Positions 1 through 9,479 of a stretch of DNA of 64,000 nt are shown here, piece by piece; position 1 is the first letter of the stretch, and each line of letters opens with the position of its first letter. The position numbers and the translations under genes were made by a program. Source of the DNA: Zoroaster sp. YZ-2022 (taxonomy: Eukaryota > Echinodermata > Asteroidea > Forcipulatida > Zoroasteridae); NCBI GenBank assembly GCA_029582265.1, contig CM055823.1, forward strand, positions 23,757,290-23,821,289, written 5' to 3'. Below the pieces are notes generated by a model. It saw only the letters and a list, made by a program, of their open reading frames with translations. It was not told the origin of the DNA and did not search any database.

Positions 1-94
1 CAAATGGTATCACCATGTGTGTACAAAACCAATGCGCATTTTTGAAAGTGGAAATTTTGAATGGTTTCAAATGGTCTATCAGTAGCCGGGTTAA
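1..94 (-). mobile_element. TTAA MITE, family M, right end only (window edge)
   Basis: Matches the last part of the elements at 16836-17210 and (inverted) 4341-4734, with CAAATGGTATCACCATGTGT and TTTTGAATGGTTTCAAATGG. It ends GGGTTAA at 88-94. The rest lies outside the window. Confidence 0.7.
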
Positions 95-434
95 TATTAT
101 TTTTAAATTTTAGTGTTTTATTTCATGTTATGAATATGACTGTGATGAGTATTTAAAGGGACACTATCGTAACGATCAACAGGGCATGGAATAAGAGTGC
201 TAGTTTTTAGATGAACTCAGTGACTGAAAATAATACCCCCACAATAAGGCTGTGCCTGGTATCCGGATACCCGACCGAAACTGTCATTACCCGATTTCAT
301 TTTTCGGTTCCAATTCCCGTAAACGACTTTTGAAAATTTTAACTCAACATTTAAGCCACACAAATGGAAGTCTCTGATTTTTTTTCTGACCTTTTTTTTG
401 GTTGTGTAAGGAATGGGGATGCTACGAATTGTTT

Positions 435-889
435 TTAACCCTAACCCCTTGGGTATTTTTACTAGAAAGTATCCTGAATCCACCAAAATCCACCAATTTT
501 GTCACACACAAAATGCTGGTGTCCTGAATCCATCAGAATCCGCCAGTGTAAGATATTGGACATATCCTGAATTCGCCAAAATCCACCACTAAATTTCTGG
601 CGGATTTTGGTGGATTCAGGATACCATGCTCACATGAAAATTTGTATAGTATGTTGCTGCATAGAATCCATCAAAATCTAACACATACAAGTGTTGGCTG
701 TACATGTACAGTACATGTAACTATAATCCATCAAAATACATCAACCAACATGACCAAGCAGTTAAAAACTATTGAAATCCTGAATCCATCAAAGTCCGCC
801 ATATGCTCAATGTGGAGATATCCTGAATCCGCCGAAATCGTCCAAAACAGGGGGATGGATTTTGATGGATTCAGGGTGGTTAGGGTTAA
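435..889 (+). mobile_element. TTAA MITE (family with TGAATCCGCCAAAATCC repeats)
   Basis: TTAACCCTAACCCC at the left and GGTTAGGGTTAA at the right. The interior is made of degenerate copies of a motif like ATCCTGAATCCGCCAAAATC in both orientations. It is inserted at a TTAA of a family B element, and the empty site can be read at 45285-45300. Confidence 0.85.
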
Positions 890-966
890 TTAATACAGAA
901 GCAGGAAATTATTACAGAAAGTCCACATTTATTATGACTCTAATAAAACAAGAGAAACTGTTCATA

Positions 967-1179
967 TACTGAACAAAATTATAAACGCCCCATGTGGCAC
1001 TTTGAAACTTTTATTAGCCTTAGAGGTTGCAAAATCATACAAAATTCATTTTGTTGTTCAATATGCTACAGATTACTGTCCGTTAGAACACGATAGTGGC
1101 GTCTGGCAATCATGGACATGCATGTGGACACGGTGGGGGTCAGGTTGAAACATGGGGCGTTTATATTTTTGCTCAGTGT
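967..1179. mobile_element. TIR element with ATAAACGCCCCATGT ends
   Basis: Left end ACTGAACAAAATTATAAACG is the inverse of CGTTTATATTTTTGCTCAGT at the right. It interrupts the family B element between TTCATAT and ATTGGTTATTTT. The superfamily is not assigned. Confidence 0.65.
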
Positions 1180-1411
1180 ACATGTATTGGTTATTTTATA
1201 CATTCGGGAGTATTTATATGTTTTTACAAAATTATTTACGGGTACCCGGCTATCCGAAGATTTCCAATTTTCGGTTCCCGAAATAACCGAAAACACACAG
1301 CCTTACCACAGCCTTATGATAATGACATATTACCATTGCTGCTGCATAAATGAGCCAGTAATTTTCAGTCCGCTGTTAAATGTATGCTCTGATTGTGACG
1401 ATATTGTCCCT

Positions 1412-2020
1412 TTAAAACCCTAACCCCCTAGGTATTCTGGCTAGGAACCTTCCTTAACCCTAACCCCCTATGGGTATTCTGGCTAGGAACCTTCCTGAAC
1501 CATAACCCCCTATAGGTATTCTGGGTAGGAACCTTCCTTAACCCTAACCCCCTATGGGTATTCTGGCTAGGAACCTTCCTTAACCCTAACCCCCTATGGG
1601 TATTCTGGCTAGGAACCTTCCTTAACCCTAACCCCCTATGGGTATTCTGGCTAGGAACCTTCCTTAACCCTAACCCCCTATAGGTATTCTGGCTAGGAAC
1701 CTTCTTTAACCCTAACCCCCTATGGGTATTCTGGCTAGGAACCTTCTTTAACCCTAACCCCCTAGGTATTCTGGCTAGGAACCTTCCTGAATCCTCCAAA
1801 ATCCATCAGTGCACTTTTGGAAACATGCCCTTAATCTTCAAAGTGCACCGTGCATTTTCGTTGATCTTTCATATTCAGCACTTATGGCCTGTACTTCTTG
1901 CCCAGGTAGTAGTTTGCCCCATTTGAAGAGGTGAACGTACCAGTTTCCATCAGTGCTGAATTTTTCCCAAAAAGTGCCCCTATGAGGATTGTGAAGGATA
2001 TGGGGTGGTTAGGGTTTTAA
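1412..2020 (-). mobile_element. TTAA MITE, family A, with expanded end
   Basis: Reverse orientation copy of family A. TTAAAACCCTAACCCCCTAG is at the left and GGTGGTTAGGGTTTTAA at the right. The body contains AAGTGCACCGTGCATTTTCG and CATTTGAAGAGGTGAACGTA. It lies in the TTAA at the end of the H-type MITE. The terminal part has been tandemly multiplied (1420-1790). Confidence 0.85.
1420..1790. repeat. 42-bp tandem array of a MITE terminus
   Basis: About 9 copies of a roughly 42-bp unit, GGTATTCTGGCTAGGAACCT followed by TCCTTAACCCTAACCCCCTA. Each unit contains a complete TTAACCCTAACCCC end. The 123-residue minus-strand open frame here (RGLGLRKVPSQNTH repeats) is a by-product. Confidence 0.95.
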
Positions 2021-2227
2021 TCTACTCCTGTTTAAACAAAAAAAACAATGTTGCACAAAAGTAAAATTCAAATTATTAAACAAATGTTTAAAACAAAGGT
2101 AAGTGAATAAATACTTGATTCTGAACCAAGTACCACAAAAGAACTAAAATATGAAATTTTAGTGCAATAAAGACACCGCAAATAAATAAATAAATAAATA
2201 ATAAATAATAAATAAATAAACAAATTA

Positions 2228-2720
2228 TAAAATAGTTTAGACTCTGGAGTTGATACAGACAAGAAACAAGGTTTTTTGGGGCTTAAAAAAAAACTGCTAA
2301 GTACACAATGCTTTTTTTATGCATGCCTCAAAATATTGCATACTGTACACAAGAATGGTATGTGGATACCCCAAAATGCACATGGGTCTGGGACAAAAAC
2401 AAAGTGTTCTGACCTTCACACAGTATGTGTATACCCCAAGTTACTGCACTGGTTTATTTCAAGTTAGCCTTGCAATGAAACAAAGCAGGTGGCTGCTTCA
2501 GTTTACCTCATCTCTCTGAAGAGCCTTGGGCTATGCCATTAATCATTAGATAAGAAAGTGTGTACCACAATACATGTATGTCCCAGAGACATTTTGAAGT
2601 ATGGGTCCACTTTGTAAAGAACTACACTGATAATAGGAGGGTTTTAAGGGATTGATGGGTGATTTATCAGTGTGGTTCTGAACCAAGTAAACCACAACAG
2701 AAATAAAATTTGAAATTTTA
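2228..2720 (+). repeat. Repeat P copy interrupted by a TTAA MITE
   Basis: TTTAGACTCTGGAGTTGATA...TTTTTTGGGGCTT is split from AAGGGATTGATGGGTGATTT by the element at 2283-2647. Further P pieces with the same order occur at 3103-3265 and 3330-3420. Function is unknown. Confidence 0.6.
2283..2647 (-). mobile_element. TTAA MITE, family N
   Basis: Reverse of the copy at 30426-30818. Shared segments include GCATGCCTCAAAATATTGCA and TTACTGCACTGGTTTATTTC. The right end is GATAATAGGAGGGTTTTAA. It sits at the TTAA of repeat P. Confidence 0.8.
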
Positions 2721-3086
2721 ATAATAATAATAATAATAATATGGACTTATATAGTGCACGTATCTACCAAACTGGTGCTCAAGGCGCATTATATTATTAC
2801 CCCTGCTCATCAGGCGCACAAATCATTCCTGAAACCATCTCAGCTCCCTGGGGAGTATACAGCTCAATTGCTGCCATTACAGCGCACATAGGGCTAATCA
2901 AACACAACAACCAACTCTGCCCTCACAGGTACCCATTTACCCCTGGGTGGAGAGAAGCAATTATGGTAAAGTGTCTTGCTCAAGGACATAAGCACCACGG
3001 TCGCGGTTGGGATTCGAACCCACATTCCGACGACTCAGCCATCAGAACACAAATCCGATGCAATAAACCGCTCGACCATGGCACCC
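2719..3086 (-). mobile_element. tRNA-derived SINE
   Basis: On the minus strand the order is a tRNA-like head with B-box GGGTTCGAATCCC, a central domain (TTGAGCAAGACACTTTACC, CACCCAGGGGTAAATGGG), the conserved stretch CTCCCCAGGGAGCTGAGATG, then GCACTATATAAGTCCATATT and an ATT-trinucleotide tail. Other copies are at 13227, 14875, 35695, 36718 and 50456. Confidence 0.9.
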
Positions 3087-3102
3087 CCCAAAAATTACTG
3101 TG

Positions 3103-3420
3103 GTTTAAACTCTGGAGTTGATACAACAGACAAGAATCAAGTTTTTGGGGGCTTAACGGATTGATGGGTGATTTATTAGTGTGAAATGTAACATGCCTTA
3201 GATGGACAACTTGATTCTGAACCAAGTAAACTACAAAAGAAATAAAATTTGAAATTTTAGTTCAATAAAGACACCCCCCCAAAAAAAAAAAATTTAAAAA
3301 AAAAATAAAAAAAAATAAAAAATAAAAACCGTGGTTTAAACTCTGGAGTTGATACAGACAAGAAACAAGCTTTTTGGGGCTAAAGGGATTGATGGGTGAT
3401 TTGTCAGTGTGAAGCTTAAA
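3103..3420. repeat. Two further copies of repeat P with A-rich spacer
   Basis: GGTTTAAACTCTGGAGTTGA recurs at about 3102 and 3331, each followed by GGGATTGATGGGTGATTT. An A-rich low-complexity tract (3273-3330) lies between them. Confidence 0.6.
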
Positions 3421-3682
3421 ATGTACTTAGGGTCATCAGCCTGCCCCCCCCTCCCCCCAACAAAAATAACCATACCATGATGCTTAAGGGGCTCAGAAGA
3501 AAGATAAGAACGGAATTGGTACGATGTAGGGGTGGTTATTTTTTAAGCAGACCTGTGAAGATTAATCATGAATGCAAACATACACGTTTAGCCAGGAGAC
3601 TGTATTTTTTTTTACTGTCCGCATTTTTGGGTTAAATAATGAGAAATATTTGATCTGAGAAGTTCTCATAAACATGCCTATA

Positions 3683-3812
3683 ATTTCTCAGGATTTTTCC
3701 TGATATCAGGATTTTTGTTATACAAATCTCCCTTTGCCTCAAAATGTTCTTGGAAGAAGAGAAGTACAGCCACCAAGGAAAGAAAGAAGTAGCCTGCATT
3801 GTACGGCTATGC
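3683..3812 (+). mobile_element. Repeat family S, truncated copy
   Basis: Contains TTTCTCAGGATTTTTCCTGA, ACAAATCTCCCTTTGCCTCA and CCACCAAGGAAAGAAAGAAG as in the copies at 6250, 15427, 15874 and 43886. The 3' part is missing. Confidence 0.75.
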
Positions 3813-4340
3813 GCTTTATATACCTGGTATGTTGTAAGGACATTTTGCAAATGAAATTGCCACCGAAATTGAGGGTTTGGGGCAATCAGACGTCATGGTA
3901 TGCTTACATTTCTAGTAATAATCTTTAATTGAGTTACACAGAGGCACTAGCCAGGGCCTTGGGCAGAACGGGGGCGGAGAATGGGGATGCTCTTTTTTTT
4001 TTTTTTTCGCCTGAAGAAGTGGATCATATGCAATATATGGCAGACACTGGCAGATGTACCGGTTGGGCGGTTGAGGACAAATTATGCAAAGGGTTGGAAG
4101 AGATGTGGGAAAATTTGAAGTACTGATACAATTGGATGATGTGCACATACTGTATGTGGCACACACGTACTTTCCAGTCAGACTCACATTCATAGGGAAT
4201 GTACAACACATTAGTGATGTTGGCGGAACTGCCAAACATTCACAGTGTTTACAGATAACATTTGAAAAAATTTGAATTTGTGAGCTCTTCAGGTACTAAT
4301 TTGTTTTTCAGGATTATTGGAACCTGTACCTATGTCACAT
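3813..4340. other. No recognised feature
   Basis: Unique-looking sequence with a poly-T run near 3990-4007. Short open frames only, with no family resemblance seen. Confidence 0.4.
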
Positions 4341-4734
4341 TTAACCCTCCTACTGTTTGACCATTTGAAACCATTCAAAATTTCCACTTAACCAAAATGC
4401 CCATTGGTTTTGTACACACATGGTGATACCATTTGAACAGTGTTGGTAGCAAGCTTTTTACCACCATTCAAATCCATTCAAATGCATAGAGGGTCCATTG
4501 ATTCACCACTTAGAAGTATCCAAACAAGGTTTTGTATTACATGTAGCTGTACTACCATTTGGAAAGATCCAAACAAGGTTTTGTATTAGCTGACCTACCA
4601 TTCAAAACCATTTGGGGGAATCAATACTGTACACAGTTATTTCACCATTCAAAACCACAAAAGCGAATGGTTTCAAATGGTGGATCAACTTGTATGAAAA
4701 AGGTACCAGAAGTAGGAGGGTTAATGAGGATGCT
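4341..4734 (-). mobile_element. TTAA MITE, family M
   Basis: TTAACCCTCCTACTGTTTGA at the left and AGAAGTAGGAGGGTTAA at the right. The interior repeats CCATTTGAAACCATTCAAAA-like words. It is the inverse of the copy at 16836-17210. Confidence 0.88.
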
Positions 4735-4832
4735 GTGGCGCAGTGGTCTGGCTCATCAGACTTGTGTTCGGATGGTGGCTGAGTAGTCTGAATGTGGGTT
4801 CGAATCCTGTCCGTGACTGTGGTAGTGTCGTA
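4735..4832 (+). mobile_element. tRNA-like SINE head fragment
   Basis: TGGCGCAGTGGTCTGGCTCA (A-box region) and GTGGGTTCGAATCCTG (B-box) are spaced as in a tRNA with a long variable arm. No SINE tail is seen. It abuts the TTAA MITE. Confidence 0.6.
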
Positions 4833-5030
4833 GCCAAGGGGGGGAGGGGGAGGGAGGGTGGCTGTCTGCCCTCCCCCTCCACTTAAATAGTGTCTGTCGG
4901 TAAATTAAAAAAGCGTCTGTCGGTTCACAAACTTGTTCGTATTTCTGAACGTCAGGAATTCAATCTGTATTGTGTCAGTAAATCCCCCACTCCGAAAATC
5001 CTGGCTATGCCCACTTTACCTTAACCCTTT

Positions 5031-5271
5031 AAACTCAGCCCTGTAGAATATCGGACGCCGGCGTCCGATGAAATAAATCAATTCTTACACAACATCTGTA
5101 CACCATTTTTTTTCCAAAAGGTTGGTGGGGGTCAAAACTTTGATAAAAATGTAGGCCCATATGTAAGCTTTCCAATGGTATATAATGTGATAAGGTTTTT
5201 GAGAAGTAAGGCAGAATTTTTTTATACAAAGAACAAAATTCACCAAAACAGGCTTGAGTTTAAAGGGTTAA
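5031..5271. mobile_element. TTAA MITE with perfect short inverted ends
   Basis: TTAACCCTTTAAACTCAGCC at the left is mirrored by GGCTTGAGTTTAAAGGGTTAA at the right with one base difference. The interior has GGACGCCGGCGTCCGATG, a small palindrome. This is the only copy of its kind in the window. Confidence 0.75.
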
Positions 5272-6249
5272 TTGCTTCTCTCAACCTAGGAGTATACAAT
5301 GTACATGTAGCCGATGTACATATGTAGTAAGCTTCAATGGGCTGCAGTGAAGTTGTCGATCAGTGAACACGGCAGTCCGTTGTTGTTTATGCGTGTGCGC
5401 ACCAAAAATCTGGGCCGCTCTAGCATTTCAAATTGACGCATGCGTAGTGGTTTCCCCCGTTTTTGGAGGGGGGGGGGGAGATTGGGAGCTTATACGAAGT
5501 TCCCAAGACTGTGTTTGATAGAGGTTCGTGTGTGATTGTAGCGTTCGTTTAGCGCCGTCGGATCGTGTATCAAAAACACACAGACACAGTTTTGAACCAA
5601 GACTAACCTGTGCATTGTATCTTGTCACTCCCAAGTCCCATGCATATTTGTATATGTGCATTATGGTATTATTATTATGTATCACAAGTGTGTACCCTAG
5701 AATCTGGAGGCTCCCCTTACTGATCCAGTCAATATAACCCCGAGCTCCCATCCTCGCTTCATTAGCAACAGCTGCTGGCTATTTGTTCTAGTAGTCCAAG
5801 TTCTACAAACAAGAAATAATTATATCGAACGAGGTACAGTGTACCGCGCACCTCAGAAAACTTGGGGTCAATGTGCAAAGCAGGGGGAGGTGGTTGGCAG
5901 ATCCAGGGGGAGGGGCAACACTGTCAGAAAAAGGGGGAGTTAAAAAAAAATGTATGGTAAATTTACACATTATATAGCAATAATGTGATTCTTTCATTGG
6001 TGGATTCAGGGGAGGGGGCAAATGGTGGGGGTTGGAAGGGGAACATACCCCTTTGTTATGTAAATTTACCATAAGCCAACATGTATGTTTTTGTCCTTGT
6101 ATGTTTTTTCCCCTGTTTGGTTACACGTACATGTATGTACATGTATTCCAAATTCAAGTCTGTGAATCTGGGATGGAATGAGGAAAGGAGGAACGGTGGG
6201 GGGGGGGAGAGGGGACAAGGGGGTGGAAGGAGGGTACATTCCCACTTTT
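5272..6249. other. No recognised feature
   Basis: Contains G-rich tracts (5465-5482, about 5885-5935) and no coding signal I can support. A short ATGGTAAATTTACACATTAT/AAATTTACCAT inverted pair flanks 5950-6075 and may mark an old TIR element. Confidence 0.35.
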
Positions 6250-6565
6250 TATCATTGACAGCCCTGTATTTTCTCAGAATTTTTCTCGATTTCATGATTT
6301 TTTTATTTTTACAAATCTCCCTTTGCCTCAAAATGTTTGTGGAAGAAGAGAAGTGGCCACCAAGGAAAGAAAGAAGTAGCCTGTATTGTGTCCAAACCTC
6401 TAGTTTCGTGTTTTATGGGGATGTGGAGAGTCTGTAAAATCCTCCAAAAATTTTACATCCAGGAGGTTCAGGGGGGGCTTTGTCCTCTAGACCAAAGGGA
6501 GACCCATGCCTGCTACCTATTTTTCAGGGTGTTATACAAGTGTCATATCACACTCCTGCATTGAT
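6250..6565 (+). mobile_element. Repeat family S, full-length copy
   Basis: Order of blocks is CAGAATTTTTCTCGATTTC, CTCCCTTTGCCTCAAAATGT, GGAAAGAAAGAAGTAGCCTG, CTCTAGACCAAAGGGAGACC, ATCACACTCCTGCATTG. Other copies start CAGGCCTGTAATTTC and end as the inverse of CAGGAGTGTAATTTG, so short hAT-like inverted ends are likely. Confidence 0.75.
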
Positions 6566-7040
6566 TTGGTACATCTATGTACACATAAATTTACCATATG
6601 TACATGTCTGCTTTTTTGCCATATGTCTCAATGCCTAGCTCCTGTTTTTCTACCCTGGATCCAGGATCCCAGATCCCAGGACCCAGAGAGAGAGCAAAGA
6701 TCTTCACTCCCCTCCATCAAATTTGACGGGCCTATTTGCCTTCTGGTATGATTCCTCCCCCGATGGCGTGATCATCTCATTCTCCCTCCCTGCAGATTCT
6801 ACGCTTCCGTCGGTGTTGTGGCGTTAATTGGGTCAGGTGTTAATCTCCTCACTCTGTTATGTTGTGTGTGTATCCCCTCTAGATATTATCCTTACTGAGG
6901 ATACACGCATGTTAGCCAAATACAATTTATCAGCCCTCTTTCCCTACCCTGGGACACAAGGGCTAGTCATTGGAATCTACAGACAGAATGATAAGTCAGG
7001 TGTTAATTTCTAAGTCTGCTGCAAGTAATATTTCCTCTGC
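6566..7040. other. No recognised feature
   Basis: Includes a small GGATCCAGGATCCCAGATCC-type direct repeat (6658-6682). No gene or known repeat is recognised. Confidence 0.35.
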
Positions 7041-7486
7041 TTCATGTACATGTAGGTGCTGTGCCAGATACTGTTATTGGCTGCTGGGATATGATCGACA
7101 TTCCCCCCCCTCCCTCTCCCCTCCCCGACTCCCAGACTAGGGCTGTCAGTTCATTTGAATCTAGAAATGTGGTCAGTCAGGCGATATTCATTTCCGGGTC
7201 CTGTTATTATAGAATGTTTCCTCTGCTAGGGGCAGTACTAATGGATATTGCTGTTGGCCATTTTTTTTTCTTTACGCACACGTACATGATCACCCACTCC
7301 CCTACCCACAGGGACTGTCAGTTCATTTGAATCTTGTCAGTATGGTCAATCAGGCGACATTCATTTCTGGGCCCTTATATTATAGATCTGTAAATGTTTC
7401 CTCTGCAAGGTGGTGTACTGGACACTATTGGCCGCTTATATGATCACCCCCCCCCACCACCACCACCACCACACCCCTTGACTAGG

Positions 7487-7650
7487 GCTAAAACTTGTAG
7501 CTTTGCATGGTGAGGAGGATAAGTAAGACTAATTGCGGTGACACCATGTGAAATTCTCTATTGAGTAGTAATTAGTTCTGAAAAGAACTGGAGGTTACAA
7601 CTGAACGTTTCGATCAGTATGCTCTGATCGTCTTCAGGAGAACTACAGGG
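7487..7650 (+). mobile_element. Penelope-like fragment with hammerhead-like motif
   Basis: AAACTTGTAGCTTTGCATGG, GCGGTGACACCATGTG, AGTTCTGAAAAGAACT, then a hairpin. The complement reads CTCCTGAAGA, GATCAG-loop-CTGATC, GAAAC. This is the order of a hammerhead ribozyme core (CUGANGA, stem II, GAAA) as known from Penelope-like elements. The base after CTGAAGA does not pair as in the textbook core. Confidence 0.55.
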
Positions 7651-7737
7651 CTGTCAATTCATTTGAATCTATACAAGTATGGTCAGTCCGATGACAACAA
7701 TTCCTGCTCTCTATTAGATGTAACTATTATGTAGATA

Positions 7738-8009
7738 GGTAAAACTTGTAGCTTTGCATGGTGAGGATGATAAGTAAGACTAATTGCGGTGACACCATGT
7801 GGAATCTCAATTGAGTAGTAATTAGTTGTGAAAAGAACTGGTGGTACAACTCGACGTTTCGATCAGTATGCTCTGATCGTCCTCTGATCGTCCTGAGGAC
7901 GATCAGAGCATACTGATCGAAACGTCGAGTTGTACCACCAGTTCTTTTCAGAACTAATTACTACTCAATTGAGATTCCACATGGTGTCACCGCAATTAGT
8001 CTTACTTAT
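7738..8009. mobile_element. Head-to-head inverted pair of Penelope-like fragments
   Basis: The plus-strand copy (7741-7895) meets its inverse (7895-8009) at GATCGTCCTGAGGACGATC, making a palindrome with arms of about 110-130 bp. Both arms carry the hammerhead-like hairpin and the CACCATGTGGAATCTCAATT block. Confidence 0.75.
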
Positions 8010-8251
8010 TATGTAGATCTGTGAGTGTTTTCATCCGCTAGGGGCGTTAGTAGCAGAGAGTTGAGGGTGCATTCATGGCCCGCTAATTCGTTATCAGCCC
8101 CCCTGGACGTCGGGGGCCGTCAATTCATATCCATTTGAATGTAGACAGTATCGTGTCAGATGCGAAGATGATATTTATTGCCATCACATATTGTGATTGC
8201 AAGAATCCTGTACTAAACGAGCACCATACATGTATGTACATTACTGATGGT

Positions 8252-8855
8252 TAGGCCAAAAAAAATAGTCTGGTTTCTGGTCTCCGCGCGCGTCGACTCA
8301 GACCCACGCGTCGGCATTATTAATTTTCTTTTTTTGTTGCTATGAAACGATGTCCAATTCCAGCCAAAATTGCTGGACCGATTGGAATTCTGCCGTGTTG
8401 TGTTTTAAACGACTTTTTCACATAGGGGTATGAAGGTTTGCCCGATTTGTGATGCCTCTCTTAGACACCATACATGCTTCATCGAAATGAGGATTGCCCC
8501 CCAAATTTCACATTTTGAGATATGGATATCAACTTTAAAGAGAATGTAATGGGCTTTCTGATGATGCCGAACACTCATTTTTTTGTTTATTTCATTCCTG
8601 TGTTAGGATGTGATAAATTGATAATGTAACAATGCACGTTTTGTGAACTTTGGAAGTCCATTCTACGGACATTCCTCATTTTGATGGAGCAGGTCACATA
8701 ATTATTGGAAATTTGGTCCCCGCATGTATCACGTATTTCACTGTTAGGAAAAAAAAATAAAAAATTACCAAAAAAAAAGAGAAAAAAAAAGTGTTACCGC
8801 ACCGATTTTAAAGCCGACTGATGACCAGAAACCGGGGACTTTTTTTTTGGCCTGA
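8252..8855 (+). mobile_element. Family J TIR element
   Basis: Ends GGCCAAAAAAAATAGTCTGG and GACCAGAAACCGGGGACTTT plus TTTTTTGGCC are inverted. Internal words include GATTGGAATTCTGCCGTG and TTTGCCCGATTTGTGA. Other copies are at 14085, 24167, 31723, 40043 and 58988. This copy is longer than the rest in its middle. Confidence 0.8.
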
Positions 8856-9479
8856 CGCTCTGACCATAAATAACAGTATCAGAATTGTCTGAAACAATGA
8901 TTACAAACCCACACAGCTACATGTACATGTACATGAAAGATACTTCTACTTGATCAGATTTAATTGAGTCAAACCTGTGTACATCCATATAGAGAAGGTG
9001 TGGCCGAACACATTAAGTCTACCTGACTAGTCACTATAAATAATGTTAAAGGGAAAGTGCGCAACATTGGTACTTTTATCTGTGTGACGGCTTAGAAATG
9101 ATTAAGTTAGAATTTAACACCCCCGTTTATTTGTTAGCTCATACTTACCTTTATTACGTAATCATTTCCTTACTCACTACATTATTATTCAAATTAGTGA
9201 AGCGCCCTCTACAATTGCATTTCTATCGCGCACTTCCCACCGTACCTTTCACACAGTTTTCTGTCGAAGATCCATTAACACATCTTCGTCTTCATATCGT
9301 TTTCAGAATAAAACAACAGAATTTGTCGCCGTCCCATGCCTCTATCTTTCAACGACCCGACCGAATTGTACCAAGTGTATGTCACATCTGATTACTTTAA
9401 ATTACTGAATTATTATGTGAAAGGTAACTTGATCGGAAAGTTTGGGTCATTTTCACGGGAATGTGAACAAGATTTCAAC
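8856..9479. other. No recognised feature
   Basis: A 97-codon open frame (9098-9391) has no recognised domain and is not called. ATACTTACCT at 9140-9149 equals the first ten bases of U1 snRNA, but the rest does not match. Confidence 0.35.

Larger units (their letters stand above)
245..1305 (+). mobile_element. Family B hAT-like element interrupted twice
   Basis: Inverted ends TAAGGCTGTG and CACACAGCCTTA. Internal landmarks are CCGGATACCCGACCGAAACT and TTATTATGACTCTAATAAAA. The TTAA MITE 435-889 sits at the TTAA of GTTTTTAATACAG, and another TIR element sits at 967-1179. The uninterrupted relative at 21544-21930 is about 390 bp. Confidence 0.8.
152..1416 (+). mobile_element. H-type MITE split by nested insertions
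   Basis: Begins TTTAAAGGGACACTATCGTA and ends GATTGTGACGATATTGTCCC then TTTAAA, forming inverted ends. Related copies are at 29862-30096 and 28604-28946. Its middle (after AATACCCCC at about 240, resuming near 1306) is interrupted by a family B element that itself carries two more insertions. Confidence 0.7.
7041..8150 (+). repeat. Degenerate ~180-bp tandem repeat block split by a Penelope-like fragment
   Basis: Successive copies share GGGCTGTCAGTTCATTTGAA, GTATGGTCAGTCAGGCGACA and TGTTTCCTCTGCTAGGGGC (around 7140, 7315, 7648, 8118). The block is interrupted between about 7487 and 8009 by ribozyme-bearing repeats. Confidence 0.6.

Noticed and set aside
1428..1799. 123-codon minus frame with GLGLRKVPSQNT repeats
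   Set aside because: It is the tandem array of a MITE terminus.
1412..2020. True interstitial telomere tract
   Set aside because: The CCCTAACCC words are single copies within a 42-bp MITE-terminus unit and not a continuous CCCTAA run.
9098..9391. 97-codon frame with hydrophobic N-terminus; nearby ATACTTACCT resembling the U1 snRNA 5' end
   Set aside because: The frame has no family resemblance, and the U1 similarity stops after ten bases with no U1 stem-loops following.
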